Below are positions 47,171-59,896 of a stretch of DNA of 64,000 bases, in pieces. Each line of letters begins with the position of its first letter. Within the stretch, counting starts at the first letter, position 1. The position numbers and the translations under genes were made by a program. The DNA is from Topomyia yanbarensis. Lineage: Eukaryota; Arthropoda; Insecta; Diptera; Culicidae. Below the pieces are notes generated by a model. It did not search any database, was not told the origin of the DNA, and saw only the letters and a list, made by a program, of their open reading frames with translations. The DNA is taken from NCBI RefSeq assembly GCF_030247195.1, contig NC_080672.1, forward strand, positions 89,166,113 through 89,230,112. The letters run 5' to 3'.

Positions 47171-47514
47171 TAACTCGTGCAATCCCACGGGCCCTCCATC
47201 TCACTCGGACCGGGTGTAGGAGAGATTTCCCACGACCTATTAACACTACTATACCGACCATCGGCCTCCCGAGCTGCAACCAATGCGAAAGAATTACGAA
47301 ACCCAGCGAGCCCACCGGTCTTACGGCGTGTAGAAACCATCCGTATCAAGATACAACAAAACCGTGGGTCCACATCCTCACTACTAGCTGATGTTTTTTT
47401 TATAGTAAGGTTTAAAGGCTACAAAAGCCTGGCGTGTACTGTATTGGAACTGCGTAGGACTCACGACTCACGACTCACGTTCGTGGCAAACCACTAAAAC
47501 ACTACTTACTTTCT

Positions 47515-49655
47515 ACGCTGCATATCCCTTCTTCCCCAGAGAACTACGCCAAGGTATTACTTCGGGGGAGGGGTCTTTTTGTGTTTTCGTCGCACCCTTT
47601 TCTTCTGCTTTATCTCGGAATATCTCTTGGTTCATGGAATGGGCCGACCTTTGAGCTATGGTTCCATCTATTACGTCGCCGTTTAGCTCTCGTCCCGTGA
47701 TCCGTTTAGGTACTGATTCCTTGAGCCATTTAGCTCATGTTTTCGTGAGTCATTCAGCTCCCGACCTTATCACGATCTACCTGGATAGTCTCCGACGGTG
47801 AACTCACTCTACTCCGACCGAGAGTTTCCTGACGGAGGAATTTTCCCCGACACCGTTTCCCGTTTCTCTGAGCTGTTTAGCTGCCAGCTTTATGGAGATC
47901 AACCCGGCAACGGAATTTCTCTCTGTACTGGTTTTTGTTTCGAGAGCCAATTAGCTCTCATTTTTGTCACGATTCCGTCAGGTAGTCCGCGGAGCCGAAT
48001 CTACCCTACCGTGAATTCCCTGGCGGTAGATTGCTCCCGATACCCATGTTCGTTTCCGTGAGCCATCTAGCTCGCCGTTTAGTGCCGATCTATTCTGTCT
48101 AGTCCCTGGCAGTGGATCTATCCTACTCAACGGGACAGCCAGTAGGTCCATCCAGCGATTCCGGGTGGAGCGTAGCTTCCTGTTCATTGGCGCTCCAACC
48201 ACCCGCTGCTAGCTATTTGACGCGGTCTACTCGTTCTAATCCCCGGCGTTGGATCTAGCCTACTCACGAGCTACCAGGTAGGGTGTCGAGGTCGGTCCGG
48301 CGATTCCAGTGAAGCCGGACGTCCGGTTCATTGACGCCCTGCCGATCCGAACCCGGTGCTACGTCGTGTACTACTCGACTAATCCCCAGCGGTGGACCCA
48401 ATATACACCACCGGGGAGTTCTCCGGCGGCGGAATTTCTCCCAAAACCAGATTTGTGGTTTCACGGCTGCTTTCTAGCCTTTTTTTATTGGTCCCTTCTC
48501 CACTTCCTCTGCAGCTCGGAGAGTATGCTAGTAACCACTCTGTTGACAGTGTCCCAGATATGCTCGTCGTGGCACATCTCTTCAAAGATATTGCCCACTG
48601 TCACATTAGGCATACCGATTCAGACTTCTTCGAACCTAGGGAATTCGAAGATCACGTGTTCCTGTATCTCTTGCACGTTCACACACTCCGGGAAAAGGGA
48701 GGACGAAGCATGTCTAAACCGATGCAGGTAGTTCCAGAAGCATCCGTGCCCGGACAAAAGCTGTGTCAAATGGAAGTTCAACTCTCCATGCTTCCTATGT
48801 AGACACATTTGGGATGAGTCGGTGGGTCTACCTTCCTTTCTCCGTGTTGTCGCACTTCTGCTGGCACTTGTCCAACGAATCCGCTCGGACCAGTCTGCTT
48901 GCATCAAGTGCATTTCCCCGCTGGTAGAATTCCTCGTCCTCAGTCAGAATGATGCAGATGGGAATCATTCCGGCAATTATGTATACCGTCTCCGACGATA
49001 TCGTTCTATACGCATTCGCGACACGAGCAGGTGTTAGACGAAACGTGCTTGTCAACTTCTTCCGGTTCCGCTTTGAGTTCAGCGCAACAGCCTAGGCCGG
49101 TACGCCACACCTCAGTATTGAGGATGAGACACCCGCCAGGAAAAATCTCGTGCTGTCTCTTGTTCCTCCGTTATTTCTCGCAGCCTTTTCACGTACATAG
49201 TCGACATAAGTGTTGTAATTTAACCATCACACCCAGGTGCTTCAGGGCATGCATCGATGGGATAGATTGCTGATCACGACACACTGAATTTTTTGACGGT
49301 TTCTGACCAGCAACCTCGATCTTATGGTGAGCCAGCTGCAACTTGACGTCAGCCATCCAGGTTTCCACGATGCCTATTGTCTCTACCGTCAACATGGCCA
49401 CCCCCTCAAGGGTTTCGCCGGTTATCGTCAGGACAACTTCATCTGTAAAGCCAACGATCTCAACGCCCCTGGGTAGTTCTAGTGTTAACACTCCGTTGTA
49501 CATTATATTCCAGAGCGTTGGGCCAAGTACGGAGCCCTGGGGTACTCTCGCCGTGACCCTAATCCTCTGCCTCATGTTTGTCTCGTAGATCAGTTCTCGG
49601 CTCTGGAAGTAACTTTTCAGAACCTTGAAGAGATAGTCCGGAATTCGATTCAGTG
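47515..49655 (-). mobile_element. R1-type LINE, 3' half, with long word-repeat 3' UTR
   Basis: On the minus strand the RT (about 49655-49190) is followed by thumb and Cys/His tail to about 48500 and then by an unusually long 3' UTR of about 950 bp ending near 47515. The UTR repeats GAGCTAAATGGCTC-like words at least six times and also appears alone at 39809-40262. The 5' half is missing; a CR1/T1-like LINE abuts at 49656. Confidence 0.72.
48500..49655 (-). pseudogene. R1-clade reverse transcriptase and Cys/His tail, broken
   Basis: The frame 49692-49189 holds FKVLKSYFQSRELIYETNM, RVPQGSVLGPTLWNIMYNGV (motif B) and VEIVGFTDEVVLTITGE, where the catalytic ADD of R1-type RTs reads TDE. It continues VETWMADVKLQLAHHKIEV and MHALKHLGVMV. 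Later frames give SSETVYIIAGMIPICIILTE and ECVNVQEIQEHVIFEFPR, a decayed zinc-binding CCHC tail. R1 clade is chosen from the RT wording and lack of RNase H. Two key changes plus shifts make it inactive. Confidence 0.78.
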
Positions 49656-52165
49656 CTACTGGATTTATTACCAGAACGTACGCGGTTTGCAAACTAAAAT
49701 TGATGCTGCTTTATTTGCTGTACGTGATTGCAACTTCAATGTCATTATTATGACAGAAACTGGTCCTGAAGATGTGATCGAGTCTCTTCGGCAGTTCCTA
49801 TAATGTATTTCTTTGTGATAGGAACGAAAACAACAGTGCAAAATCCACCTTTGGAGGTGTTCTGATCGCTGTTGCACTGCAGCATTCCTGTTCACGTGTA
49901 AACAACCCATGGGATTAATTTGGAACAAGTTTGTGTATCGGCATCCATCAATGGGCGAAAGCTTCTTCTTTGTGCAATATAAATTTCTCCAGATAACAGT
50001 AGTCTGATGTTTGTATTATTGAGTCACACATTGCATCAGTGCATGAGCTTTGTGACAAGGGATCAATTGAGGACACTGTCTTGGTTTACGGAGATTACAA
50101 TCAACCACGCTTGAGTTGGTTATCACCACATGACAACATCCTTCAAGTCGAAAATGCTGCCTAGTTACCGCCTACAAGTTCCGCCTTTATGGAGGGAATG
50201 GATTTTTTAAATCTTAACCAGTTTAACGTACATACCAATCAGATCGGACGGGTCCTTGACTTAATTTTCTGCTAGATGAACCACAACATCTTGGTCCAGA
50301 AGTCATTGTCCCTCTTCTGCCCGTAGACACGTACCACCCACTGCTAGTTATCATGATGCAATCGCCTAGTTACCCGGCTATGCCGGTAGTTGTTCCAGCT
50401 AACCCACTGGAAATGCTGAATTATCGCAGGATTGATATTTCCGAGCTGTGTGACTATTTGCTCCATCTGGATTGGTCAACGCATCTAGGAAACAGCGATG
50501 CAAGAAAGCTAAAAAGCTCTTTTCCCCTGGACCGGATGGGATTCCAGCTGCTGTCTACTGTCGCTGTGCAGTTACTTTAGATGAACCTTTGTCTTGAAGC
50601 ATCTTCAACCAATCATTTGACCAGGTTAAGTTCCCCGACGTTTGGAAGCAATCCTCCATGTTTCCGATGTTCAAAGTCGGAGATAAGCTAAATATCAAGC
50701 TGTACTGCGGAATAACGAATCTTTCAGGTGGATCAAAGTTGTATGAAATTGTTGTCAATCAATTCATTCTCAGCCGTACTGCAAGTTATATCTCACCAGA
50801 CCAAGATGGCTTCATGCCTGGGCGATCCGTTTTAACGTACCTGCTTGAATTTACGTCGACTTGCATCAATTGCATGGAGAAGAAAACACAAGTGGACACT
50901 ATAAACACGGATTTGAAAGCAGCTTTTGACCGAATCGACCACGAGATTTCTCTCAGAAAGTTGTACAAGTTAGGAGCGTCCGACAAGCTTACGTCATAAC
51001 TACGCCCCTATCTTACGCACAAAACGCTTTGTGTGAAACTCGACTCTTGTATATCGGCTACATTTACCAATAGATAAGGTGTACCGCAGGGCAGTAATCT
51101 GGGCCCACTGCTTTTCTCACTGTTTTTTAATGATGTGCAGTAGTGTTAGGTTTCGGGTGCCGACTCATATTTTCCGACGATCTTAAGCTGTACTTAGTCA
51201 TCCAGCCAATCGAGGACTACCGCCAACTGCAAGCACTATAGGATCGCTTTGTGAAATGGTGTCGAAATACTGCAAAATGCTCCGTGATGACATTTCATAG
51301 CAAGAAAGATCCTTTAATTTTCGATTACAATATCGATGGAGTTGCGCTGCACAGAGTCAATGAAGTCTGTGACTTGGGTGTAATTCTTGACCACAAACTG
51401 TCCTTCAATTCTTATATGACCAATATAATTGCGAAAGCAAATCGGCAGTTGGGATTCATTTCGAAAATTTCGCGGTATTTTACGGATCCGTACTGTCTAA
51501 AATCTCTATACTGCACATTGGTCAGACCAATACTAGAGTTCATCTTGTCGGTTTAGAATCCTCATCACCTAACTTGTTGTTTAAAATTGGAAAGAGTACA
51601 GAAAAGGTTCATACTCTTAGATCTTAAGAATGTGACTTGGCGAGACCCACTAAATTTACCACTGTATCGTAATCGTTGCCAGCTGCTCAACTTGGATACC
51701 TTGGAATGCCGTCGTAGTATGCAGCAAGCTACTACCTTGATGAAAATTTTAAACCGAGAATGTGATGGGCCTGAATTGCTGTTCCGCTTAGATTTCCGAG
51801 TAGCGAGGAGAACACGAGACACATCATTATTATTGCCGAGATTCCATCGGACATATTTTGAATTCCATGCATCACTGTCTTTAGTGATTCGAACCTTATC
51901 TCGTGCTGAGGATGGCTTTGAGTTTGGTAACTCCTCGAAAATATTCGCAAGCAAAATAAGAAAATTGCGTTTACTGTGAATATTATGTGTATTAGTAATA
52001 AGACAGCTGATATGTAATTTTACTTGATTTTGTACATCTAACCTTACAAAAAGATAGTGGTTTTTAACGCCCATTTGAGGGTGGCGCCTGGTAGGAGCCA
52101 ACTTAAACGGACTTTTTCCATTTAGAATACATTGTCCGATGATAAATAAATAACTAAATATCACT
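49656..52165 (+). mobile_element. CR1/T1-like LINE, second copy, 5'-truncated and broken
   Basis: It starts at the endonuclease (IYYQNVRGLQTKIDAALFAV near 49660; VYGDYNQPRLSW near 50080, with the GDYN motif kept) and continues to RT: YRGI/CGITNLSGGSKLYEIVVNQ near 50705, INTDLKAAFDRIDHEISLRK near 50905, a GVPQGSNLGP-like motif near 51080, CSVMTFHSKKDPLIFDYNID near 51280, DLGVILDHKLSFNS and FTDPYCLKSLYCTLVRPILE to 51556, thumb 51587-51979. The 3' UTR ends in TAAATAA repeats near 52143-52165. ORF1 is absent. Compared with 10390-14592 it has more stops but retains the endonuclease aspartate lost there. Confidence 0.8.
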
Positions 52166-54489
52166 AAATAACTAAATTAAAAAACTCCCATGCCTACAAC
52201 TGCCGAAGTTCCAGTATCCGGTTAATTGAAAAATTAGATGTACTGTACATCATAACCTTAAACCAAGAATAAGATATATTTTATTAGGAAAATGTGCCCT
52301 CCTCCCTGTCCCAATGAATCGCTTTTGAGTATAAACAGGGGCCACCACCCCTTGATATTAGCAAATGGGTAAAAGCTCATTTCTAGCTGCCTCCGCTTTC
52401 ATCACCCAACACCGCTCGCCCAGTAGTTTATCACCTAGCAAAGACGGAATTGCTTTTCCGTCTCCCCTTAATTTGGCGCTCAAAATAAGCAGAAGCAAGA
52501 TACCAAAAATAGACCGACTTTCGGTTAAGGGGTGATATCAAAGCTTTTGGGATTCATTTATTGTTAATATGGAAACAAGGCCAGCAAAGATTGTTGTTTC
52601 TCTCCCATGGGCACGGGGTTCAAGAAGCTATACCCGACTAGCAGCAACATCCGGATAAGGCCCTCTTCGTGATGCATAAATAAGAAGCAAAAGTCCAATT
52701 TTCGACTGTTCCTTGCTACTGCTGATTCCAGAAGCGGTAGGTTCTATTTTTCCGAAACCGAACCCCGGAGCGATGAAAGTGTTTCGACCGGGGCTGATAA
52801 GGTATAACTGCTGTGTGAGTTTCATATATGCAGATCATGTGCTGGGGAAGCATGAAGTACTGCCATGCAAGAGCTCTCCTGAGGACATAAATAAACAGTA
52901 GGCGAATTTATTGGATCAAGCATTATGCTCAAAACTGCTATTTGAAAGCAATAGTTTCATTGTGAAAAATGATCGATTTGACCATAGAGATTGTCTATTA
53001 AAACTATTCTTTAGAATCCATGGTTACGATTGCATAACTGTGTGCTTTTGTTCAATTACCACACATCTAATTGAAAATTCAACCACGTTCTCTGTGAGCG
53101 CAAATTAGAATGATACTATTCGTAGCAAACAATTGAATCTACTGCCCACTACCTCGAAGTCACCCACCCCACTTATACGCTTCCTTCAGGAGCTCCAAAC
53201 ATAAACCAAACGAACCAAAAAAATTTATTATCGCACTCTTCAAATTCTATGAAACTAACCGGATGCTAGTCCTTTTTCAACGCCCAGAACAGAATGAATA
53301 AAGTCGGACTTGGTCCGGGGGTGTCTCTTAGGATTTTGTTATCTTTCTCGACAAAGAAAACTACTAAAATGTTATTTAACCGTTCCCAGTCAACTGGGTT
53401 CAAATCTATTCAGCATTAGCTTATCTGAGTGTGAAAACTCCATAAGAATTCCTCATCTTGAAGGATCGGGTTTGGTATCATTTGAAAAAATAAAACTAAA
53501 TTCCAAAAATGATTTCAATGAACTAGCAGAATCGGTGTTAAGAAAACTTTTTTTGATCCATTCGTATCGTTGAATACCCAGAAAGATCCGTTCGCGCGTC
53601 TAGTTGGATTAACACAAAAACGCACCCGTTGTCAATCCACACCAGACAGACAGGTAGATAGGTAGGTGGGTACTCGCAAAAGGCATCTGTCTCGTGTCGT
53701 ATCGAACTCTATCGAGAGCTACCACTACCCCGCTCACCATAAATTGCTGAGGGACCGAAAGATGGCAGCAGCAGCAGGATCAGAATAAAAACGTCCGTCG
53801 GAAGAAGTACCCCAACATATATGAAGGCTATTCGAATGGATTGGCTCCGCTTGCATCACGACTCGAATGGTGGTAGGTACCTACTTTACTGGTGGCAGAC
53901 TGATGCTCATAAATTTTAGTGGATCCGCTGCGGATGACGATGGTGCGCCCCGGAATCGCGCCGGCGAGTGTTCTAGAGTGAAAGAAGTTGACCGGAACGA
54001 AACATATGATATGAGCGAACATGAATGCGAAACTCGTGACGGCCGGGAGTCTGTTTCGGTTGAGGTTTGGAGTTTTTTTTGCTGGTGGCTTCTGGTGTAC
54101 TGTATACGGATATTCGCCGCGAACAATGGTGGTTCAATAAAAAAGAAAACCGGAAAATCAACGGGTGTTTGCTATTGTTAGCGGAACGTGTGTTTTTTTG
54201 GCAATTGAATTGGTCGATATATTTTTGTGCTGTTTTGCGGTTTATTTTGGCTTATAAGATGTGAGATTTATGAGCAATTTGGCAGTACGCGTGGAGATCC
54301 AGCGGCGGTTATGTAGTCACTTTGGTTTCAGTGATATCATCTTTATTCATGGTCTATGTTGCTATCTAGCTGCTCATACCGACATTAAATTTTTTTTTGC
54401 GCAAAGTCTTCTGAGTTACTATTATAAATGATGATATATATTGTCTTCGAATGAATAATTTTCGTACAGACTGAAATACTATACTAACT
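52166..54489. other. Noncoding stretch without recognised genes
   Basis: No motif-bearing frame on either strand. Frames around 53830-54270 on both strands are short and unconvincing. A short 'cagacagacaggtagatagg' simple-sequence patch lies near 53643. Confidence 0.4.
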
Positions 54490-55095
54490 TAAACCTATTT
54501 TCAATTTGAACATTTCTCTACTTAAAAGAAAGTCAAAATGATGAAAAACGCTATTGAAGAGCTGACAGCAAACATCTACCGGGTTATTCTGGCCGTACTG
54601 CGCGCGATGAGTAGAGTGCCGAAAGAAGTCCATTCTCCACAGAGACCTAACGGGAACGTTGAAGTCTAGCTTAGCGAGAAGCAGAGTTGGATACCACCAG
54701 TCCGAGAAGCAGAGGGCAGTCAATGTTGTCAGCGAGAAGATCGAACACAAAAAGTCGCTGCAGAAAAACTCTCCTGTTTCATATCGTAGGCAGGTTGATA
54801 AGAGCACAACGAACCTCATACGGTGGTAGTTCCAATCGATTTCGCGAGGGAAGCCGTCGAAGGGCATACCGGACGAAGCTCTTTTGAACCCGTTCTATGC
54901 GATTAATATGTACGGTGTGATACGGGGCCCAAACGATAACTCATCCATACTGCTTACCAGACTGATGTACAGTGCCTTCAGGCAGTAGACGTCCTTGAAA
55001 TCTTGGGTGTTTCGTTTGATGAGTCCTAGTACTGTATAGGCTTTATCAGTTACTGCATTGAAGTGTTCGATGAAAGAAACCTGCCGATGTAGGTC
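54490..55095 (-). pseudogene. Jockey/CR1-like LINE, C-terminal fragment
   Basis: Minus-strand translation reads AYTVLGLIKRNTQDFKDVYC and LKALYISLV near 55030-54960, then LLLAKLDFNVPVRSLWRMDF, FRHSTHRAQYGQNNPVDVCC and QLFNSVFHHFDFLLSREMFK, the conserved end of jockey/CR1-type ORF2. Stops and a frame change near 54890 break it. No RT catalytic core is present. Confidence 0.78.
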
Positions 55096-56888
55096 ACATT
55101 AAATGAGTTCCCATTATGGAGCTTACATTATCAGAGTCTTACAAAACGCTCAGCATGTTAGCATGTGGGGAACTAACTTAGTAGGGCCCCAGAGAAGCTT
55201 CTACAGGACCGAGAGGCACATGAAGACCAGTCGAGCTGTAGTTCGACAAAAAGCACCTCAAGTGGGTTTGTCCCGACAATTAAGAAGAGAAGTTACTTTT
55301 GGCTTTTTCTGCAAGTCTATGATCGTTGGATTTCATATTCGGCTTTGAAAATGTTCAAACATATTCTTTAAATTCTCGTTTGCTAGCCATAGAAAAGGAT
55401 TTTGTTTGTTTTGTTTCCGACAGCTCTAAGAAATTCGAAGAAATTAAGATTTTTGCTTATTCAGCCAATATCTTTGGAGTCAACGCAATGAGACATTTTC
55501 AAGGAATTCCAAAAATTAATAAATGTTGCATGCATTAATTGCAATAGATTTATGTATATCACATTGCTTTTAATTTAAAGCTATGGGCGGAATAAATGTT
55601 TACCATGCTTGATTGCCGTGCTTCCATTCATTGTCTTTTTGTAATGCGATAAAAGCTGCAAGAGCCTTATTAATCCATGCGGGATCGCAGCAACGCACAC
55701 TGTTTACGCCTTCAATCCGCTGTTCGAAATCTATGCGCGACGACGATCGGCGTGAAATAACTGGTACGATCACTGTCGCCAATGCGATAACCATGTGTTC
55801 TTCCTGGGACGTAATTATAGTCCAGTTATAGTATAAGGGTTTGAGAATTGCACCGGAGTCTCAAGGGTTGCAGCTTCGAAACCTGCCTTTGGCGGGATTT
55901 TTTTTCACATAGTTTCGTTCGTGTAACTCACCATTTCGATCTGTTTTCATCGTTGGATACCACAAAAAATTCCTAAATATGGTATTTTTCAAGTTTTCGA
56001 ACTATTGGAATTTATAGAATTGAACATTTTTCAATCACTTTTGGATGTAGGGAAACAAATATATAAAAAAGTTGTGTGTGGTTTCTTTCGACCAAACTAG
56101 CGGTCAAATCCACCTATTTCCATTTTTTATAAACAATTGTGAAAAAAAGCAAAATATATCTTTTTGGATCAGAAAAACTAGCGACTAATTTGTTACTTAT
56201 GCTGTTTAGTTTGAAAAAAATTGTTATGGTGGTATTTTTTGAGTTAAACACTTCAAATATCAATGTTATGACCAAAAAAGCATCGCGGGGTCCATATGGA
56301 TTTGATTTCTCAATACCATATACTACCAAAAAAGAAATAAATATTCCATCGAAATTGTAATTTAACTTAATTTTGCTGGCCCGTTTGAGAAATTTTGACT
56401 TCATGTCCAAAAAATTAATCGTCTCATTAACCTCACCTATATGCGATTCGCTACTGAAAAAATGTATACATCTTTCCTAGCATATCGGGTAGGAACAAAA
56501 TGTGAGTATTACATATTTGCTAAAAAATCGAATTTTTGACGACTTGTTAGCAACGAATAGAATATGGGTATGGCTTACGCAATAAATTAATGTTATTGAC
56601 TATAGGCAAAGCGCTCTTAACCGTCGCGCAGTGGTTTAGCACTGCGAAAAACTAGTTAAAAGTAGTCATCTCAAAATTGTTGCTTTTTGGCAGTGGGGTG
56701 ACTTTGGAAATGTTTCAGTACAAGAAATCTAGAAAACCGTGACCATCTTCGATTCCGATGAAACTTTATACATTTCAACGGTATGGAAAACTTAATATTT
56801 TCCACAGTCAATGAAATCATTTTAACTCAAGAGAATTTTTTATAAAAGGGCGTAGAAGTTTTTGCATGCATCATGTTATAAAACCTAA
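55096..56888. other. Noncoding stretch without recognised genes
   Basis: AT-rich, with short frames only. A small hairpin cctgcctttggcggg near 55884 resembles the one in the insertion at 21624-22114, but the similarity is too short to build on. Confidence 0.4.
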
Positions 56889-57340
56889 TTGTTCGATTAC
56901 TCTATTTTATACAACGAAACCATCTCATCTACTATAACCAACACCATCCAACAGACTTCGGCATCTGCTACACCACAGACAGTCGACCAAAAAATACATA
57001 CCGGACAAACAATATTCCAAGGTATTTCCATCCCAATAGTTAGCATACCTAGGGAAGAAATAAACAAAGAAAGAAGACGGCAATATAAGTCAAACGAAAT
57101 CCGAAAGAGTACTAAAAATGCAACAGCGAAAATCAAAGTTCTAGTGATGACAACATGGACACAAACACAAGCGAGGGAGCAAGCAAACATTGTCAGAAAG
57201 CGGCAGACGGTAAACCTGACTATTCCTCACCATCACAAAAGAAAATTAACACATAAAATGGAAGGCAGTGTGCCCAGGATAGCTGACAGAAATAATACTC
57301 GATTATTTCTTTTGTTCTTTAATTTTATAAATTGACTGCA
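56889..57340 (+). pseudogene. Possible I-type LINE ORF1 remnant
   Basis: A 148-codon frame is rich in Thr, Gln, Lys and Arg. A neighbouring frame reads SSDDNMDTNTSEGASKH and DGKPDYSSPSQKKINT, the acidic-serine then lysine style seen at the start of some I-type ORF1 proteins; a similar acidic stretch (STDDDMDGNDN) lies at about 60130. No zinc knuckles were found. The call rests on style and proximity to the I-type ORF2 remnant on the other strand, so it is weak. Confidence 0.35.
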
Positions 57341-57679
57341 TTTTTGAAAAGGTTAAGACCTCAATAAATATATCGTAAAGAAGTAAATATATAGAATGAC
57401 TGAAAAAATATATTTTTTTTAAACAATGAAACATCCCCCTTAACAAAAACTAAGCTACCTATTCCAAATAAAGAGCAGCAAAATTGCATGAAATTTTACT
57501 GAAGCTACCTAAGCACAAAATTGTAGGCGAAAACTAGAAACATTTATAACCGCCCTTCAACAGTTTGGGATCGCCGTGAGTCGGTACTTTTTTTTGGAAA
57601 TTCGTTCCAAAAATTGGTTGGCTATAATAAAAATATCCAACCGTGAATTATTGACCCCTGAACATTTCATGATGCAGCT
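57341..57679. other. Noncoding stretch, nothing recognised
   Basis: AT-rich sequence with many stops in all frames. Confidence 0.4.
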
Positions 57680-58652
57680 CTCTGGCTGCACCAGAGCATG
57701 GATTTTACCAGATTTGTAGAGAATCTTTTTTGTGACGATTACTTTGTGGTCTTTTGGAATCCCCTGAACCGGTCTTCATGTATTGGTATGTGTCCGGATG
57801 TCATCATTTTTAATATCAGCATATTTCAATATCGGAACAGCATAGAGTCTGAGACAAAAGCCAGAGAATGGTCTTCCTCATTCCGTAGGGAATCTTCTAA
57901 AGGGGACCTAGCACGATGAAATCCGCAGACGACCAAACAATGTGCTCGATGTCTTGATAACCGCCACAAACGCAACTCTTAGTAAGCCCAATACGAAAGT
58001 GATTGGACATGACCCGACCAGAATCACATTACAAAAGTATTTCAAATCAATATCTTGCGCTGTTAATTATTATATTTTTCTGTTATTTTAACTACTAATG
58101 AGAACAGATTTATAACATACCTTACTACGAAAACTGCATTCTGTTAAAATCGTGTTATTGCATCGGGGAACCTGTATACCACGCGAATGAATACGCGACC
58201 TACATCCATGCTTTCGTCGATACCTTAGGGATAATGGAATGTCGTTCTTTGACGAGACAACCGTCAGCGAATAAAATTTGTGTTGCAGTATTTATATTTT
58301 TTTGTAAACCTTTTTCAGATCTCCCGCGAACGTGGACAATCCGGGATTCCATGCTACTCTTCTTGCATGGACGCGTCGAATAACATAGCGAGATTGGAAG
58401 TATCTCGGGGATTGACACGGATGGAAGCGTATGTAGAAGGATTTGATATCTGGCGCCATGTGATTGAAGTACGCTGTCGAAAATCTGGTTGGCGATCGAA
58501 ACTCAACAAGCCTTTCAAAATTTCCAATAACCAAACGGATTTCACATCAGAGCAGCTGATAAGAAGAGAGATCCCAGAACTGGTCTTTTTCTCGGAAGTA
58601 TACCAGCTAGCGCTTCAAGTCGCACCGTGTGAGTCGAATGTCTGCAACCTAA

Positions 58653-58838
58653 GGCCGATGACAAGCTGAAGCGGAAAGCGAAGCGTTTGCGGACGCGTCA
58701 TAGTGTTTTGCCGCGTTCGCCCCGCTTTTACTATGACAGTATTACGCGTTCTACATGCACACACCAAAGAGATAGGTCAAACGCATTCGCTTCGCTTACC
58801 GCTACCACATCGCAAATCGCGTAAGCATGTCATCGGCC
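58653..58838. mobile_element. PIF/Harbinger-like MITE, 186 bp, GC-rich
   Basis: Inverted ends GGCCGATGACAAGCT and, inward from the right, GGCCGATGACATGCT are flanked by TAA at 58650-58652 and 58839-58841. The interior is rich in GCGAAGCG-like words. It interrupts the I-type ORF2 between RIALG and the HSTHTV segment, so it inserted after the LINE. Confidence 0.82.
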
Positions 58839-58924
58839 TAAGGCAATACGCAAATAACGTTCCAATTTGATCATATAAGTCGCGGCGGAACGGAAGCTGA
58901 AACACCTGTATTCGATCATTGATT

Positions 58925-58972
58925 GTAACGTTATTTGATACAACCTGATTAGATTGTATCAAATAACGTTAC
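58925..58972. repeat. Perfect 19-bp-arm palindrome in I-type LINE
   Basis: Arm gtaacgttatttgatacaa at 58925-58943 and its exact complement ttgtatcaaataacgttac at 58954-58972 are separated by 10 bases. In the LINE frame one arm is expected coding sequence and the other replaces it with an inverted copy, so this is a small fold-back duplication. Confidence 0.9.
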
Positions 58973-59510
58973 CAGCACCCCACCAAGATCCAGTTATTGT
59001 ATGAATAAAATTAATCCTTTGTTGGAATGTAGTCATCAGATACCTAATGTGTCCTCCCCAAGTTCCTTTAGGGTCGAACTAGATCCCAAGATACTAAAAT
59101 TTACAAAGAAGAAGACAATCATTTTACCCGTTAGCAGACACTGAAATTGAACTGGATCACGCGTCTTAGAATAACAAGACTAGCTCGGTTTTCTCCGCGG
59201 AGAACTCGATACCCAGCTATTCAGCCGATATGAACGAATTGCTCAAGGTACAACGGTCTGAACTTTGTAACGGTCTTTGCAAATCTATTGCTCTGGGTTC
59301 TGTGGCAGAAATCGCGCCATCATCTGTAAGTTGTCTTAGCGTGCATGAGTTGGTAAGGCATACGTCAATGTCATTGTCGTAGGAATCGTACAGAAGAGGG
59401 CTTAAACATGAACCTTGTGGAAGATCCATGTAGCTTATTCGAAAAGTTGTCGAATCGCCATGAGACAACCAACAGTACAAATAGTTTTTTTTATTCATTT
59501 CGTTGATTTA

Positions 59511-59896
59511 ATATGCAAAAATGCGGTAGCTTGGCGGTGCCAAATTCTTTTGTTTTTACATTTTGGTTATCTTAAAAATAGGATGTTGAATGTTGAAATA
59601 TTTTTTTTTATAAAAGAGAAAAAAAATACATCTTACATCTTAAGACTGGAAATAAGATTCTATATACATGAAGCACAAATAGTTGTTTAGAACTGATGCA
59701 AGGCCTTGTTGGTGAAGTGTATCCGAGTGAACATCATTTTATATAGAATCGAAAGCTTTTTTAATGATTAACAAAACAGATGCAATTTGTCCTTTGCGCG
59801 TGTATGCCACTTGAATTTCTGATGAAAGTAGCGCAAGACAATCGTTCGTCCCTTTGTGTTTGCGAAAGCCAAGTTGACGATCTGATAACAAATTCA
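59511..59896. other. Noncoding stretch, possible eroded LINE sequence
   Basis: Minus-strand continuation of the I-type LINE would be expected here (RT N-terminal half). Short similarities may exist near 59700-59880, but I cannot support a domain. Confidence 0.3.

Larger units (their letters stand above)
42420..47300 (+). mobile_element. I-group LINE with RNase H, decayed, nearly complete
   Basis: All domains occur in order on the plus strand: ORF1 with knuckle remnants (42440-43780), endonuclease (43777-44400), RT (about 44400-46370), RNase H (46380-46800) and a Cys/His tail (to about 47170). RNase H places it among I, Outcast or Loa relatives rather than jockey or CR1. More than ten frameshifts and stops are present, together with an 89-bp RNase H patch pasted into the RT. 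Its 3' side runs into the minus-strand R1-type element at about 47515. Confidence 0.78.
57680..59510 (-). pseudogene. I-clade LINE ORF2 remnant: RT, RNase H start and Cys/His tail
   Basis: Read from 59510 downward: FRISYMDLPQGSCLSPLLYD (RT motif B) and LRQLTDDGAIS (the YADD region, decayed); LGIEFSAEKTELV near 59170; GGHIRYL near 59050; EYRCFSFRSAA near 58900; RIALG near 58845, where a Harbinger-like MITE interrupts; HSTHTVRLEALAGILPRKR near 58630; DASMQEE near 58375; FADGCLVKERHS (RNase H start) near 58260; and SCVCGGYQDIEHIVW near 57985. This order fits I-type ORF2. About 180 bp around 58030-58200 matches nothing, and most of the RNase H is deleted. Confidence 0.75.

Noticed and set aside
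53830..54270. Overlapping frames on both strands, one Cys/Trp-rich
   Set aside because: No homology that I recognise and frames conflict; no support for a gene.
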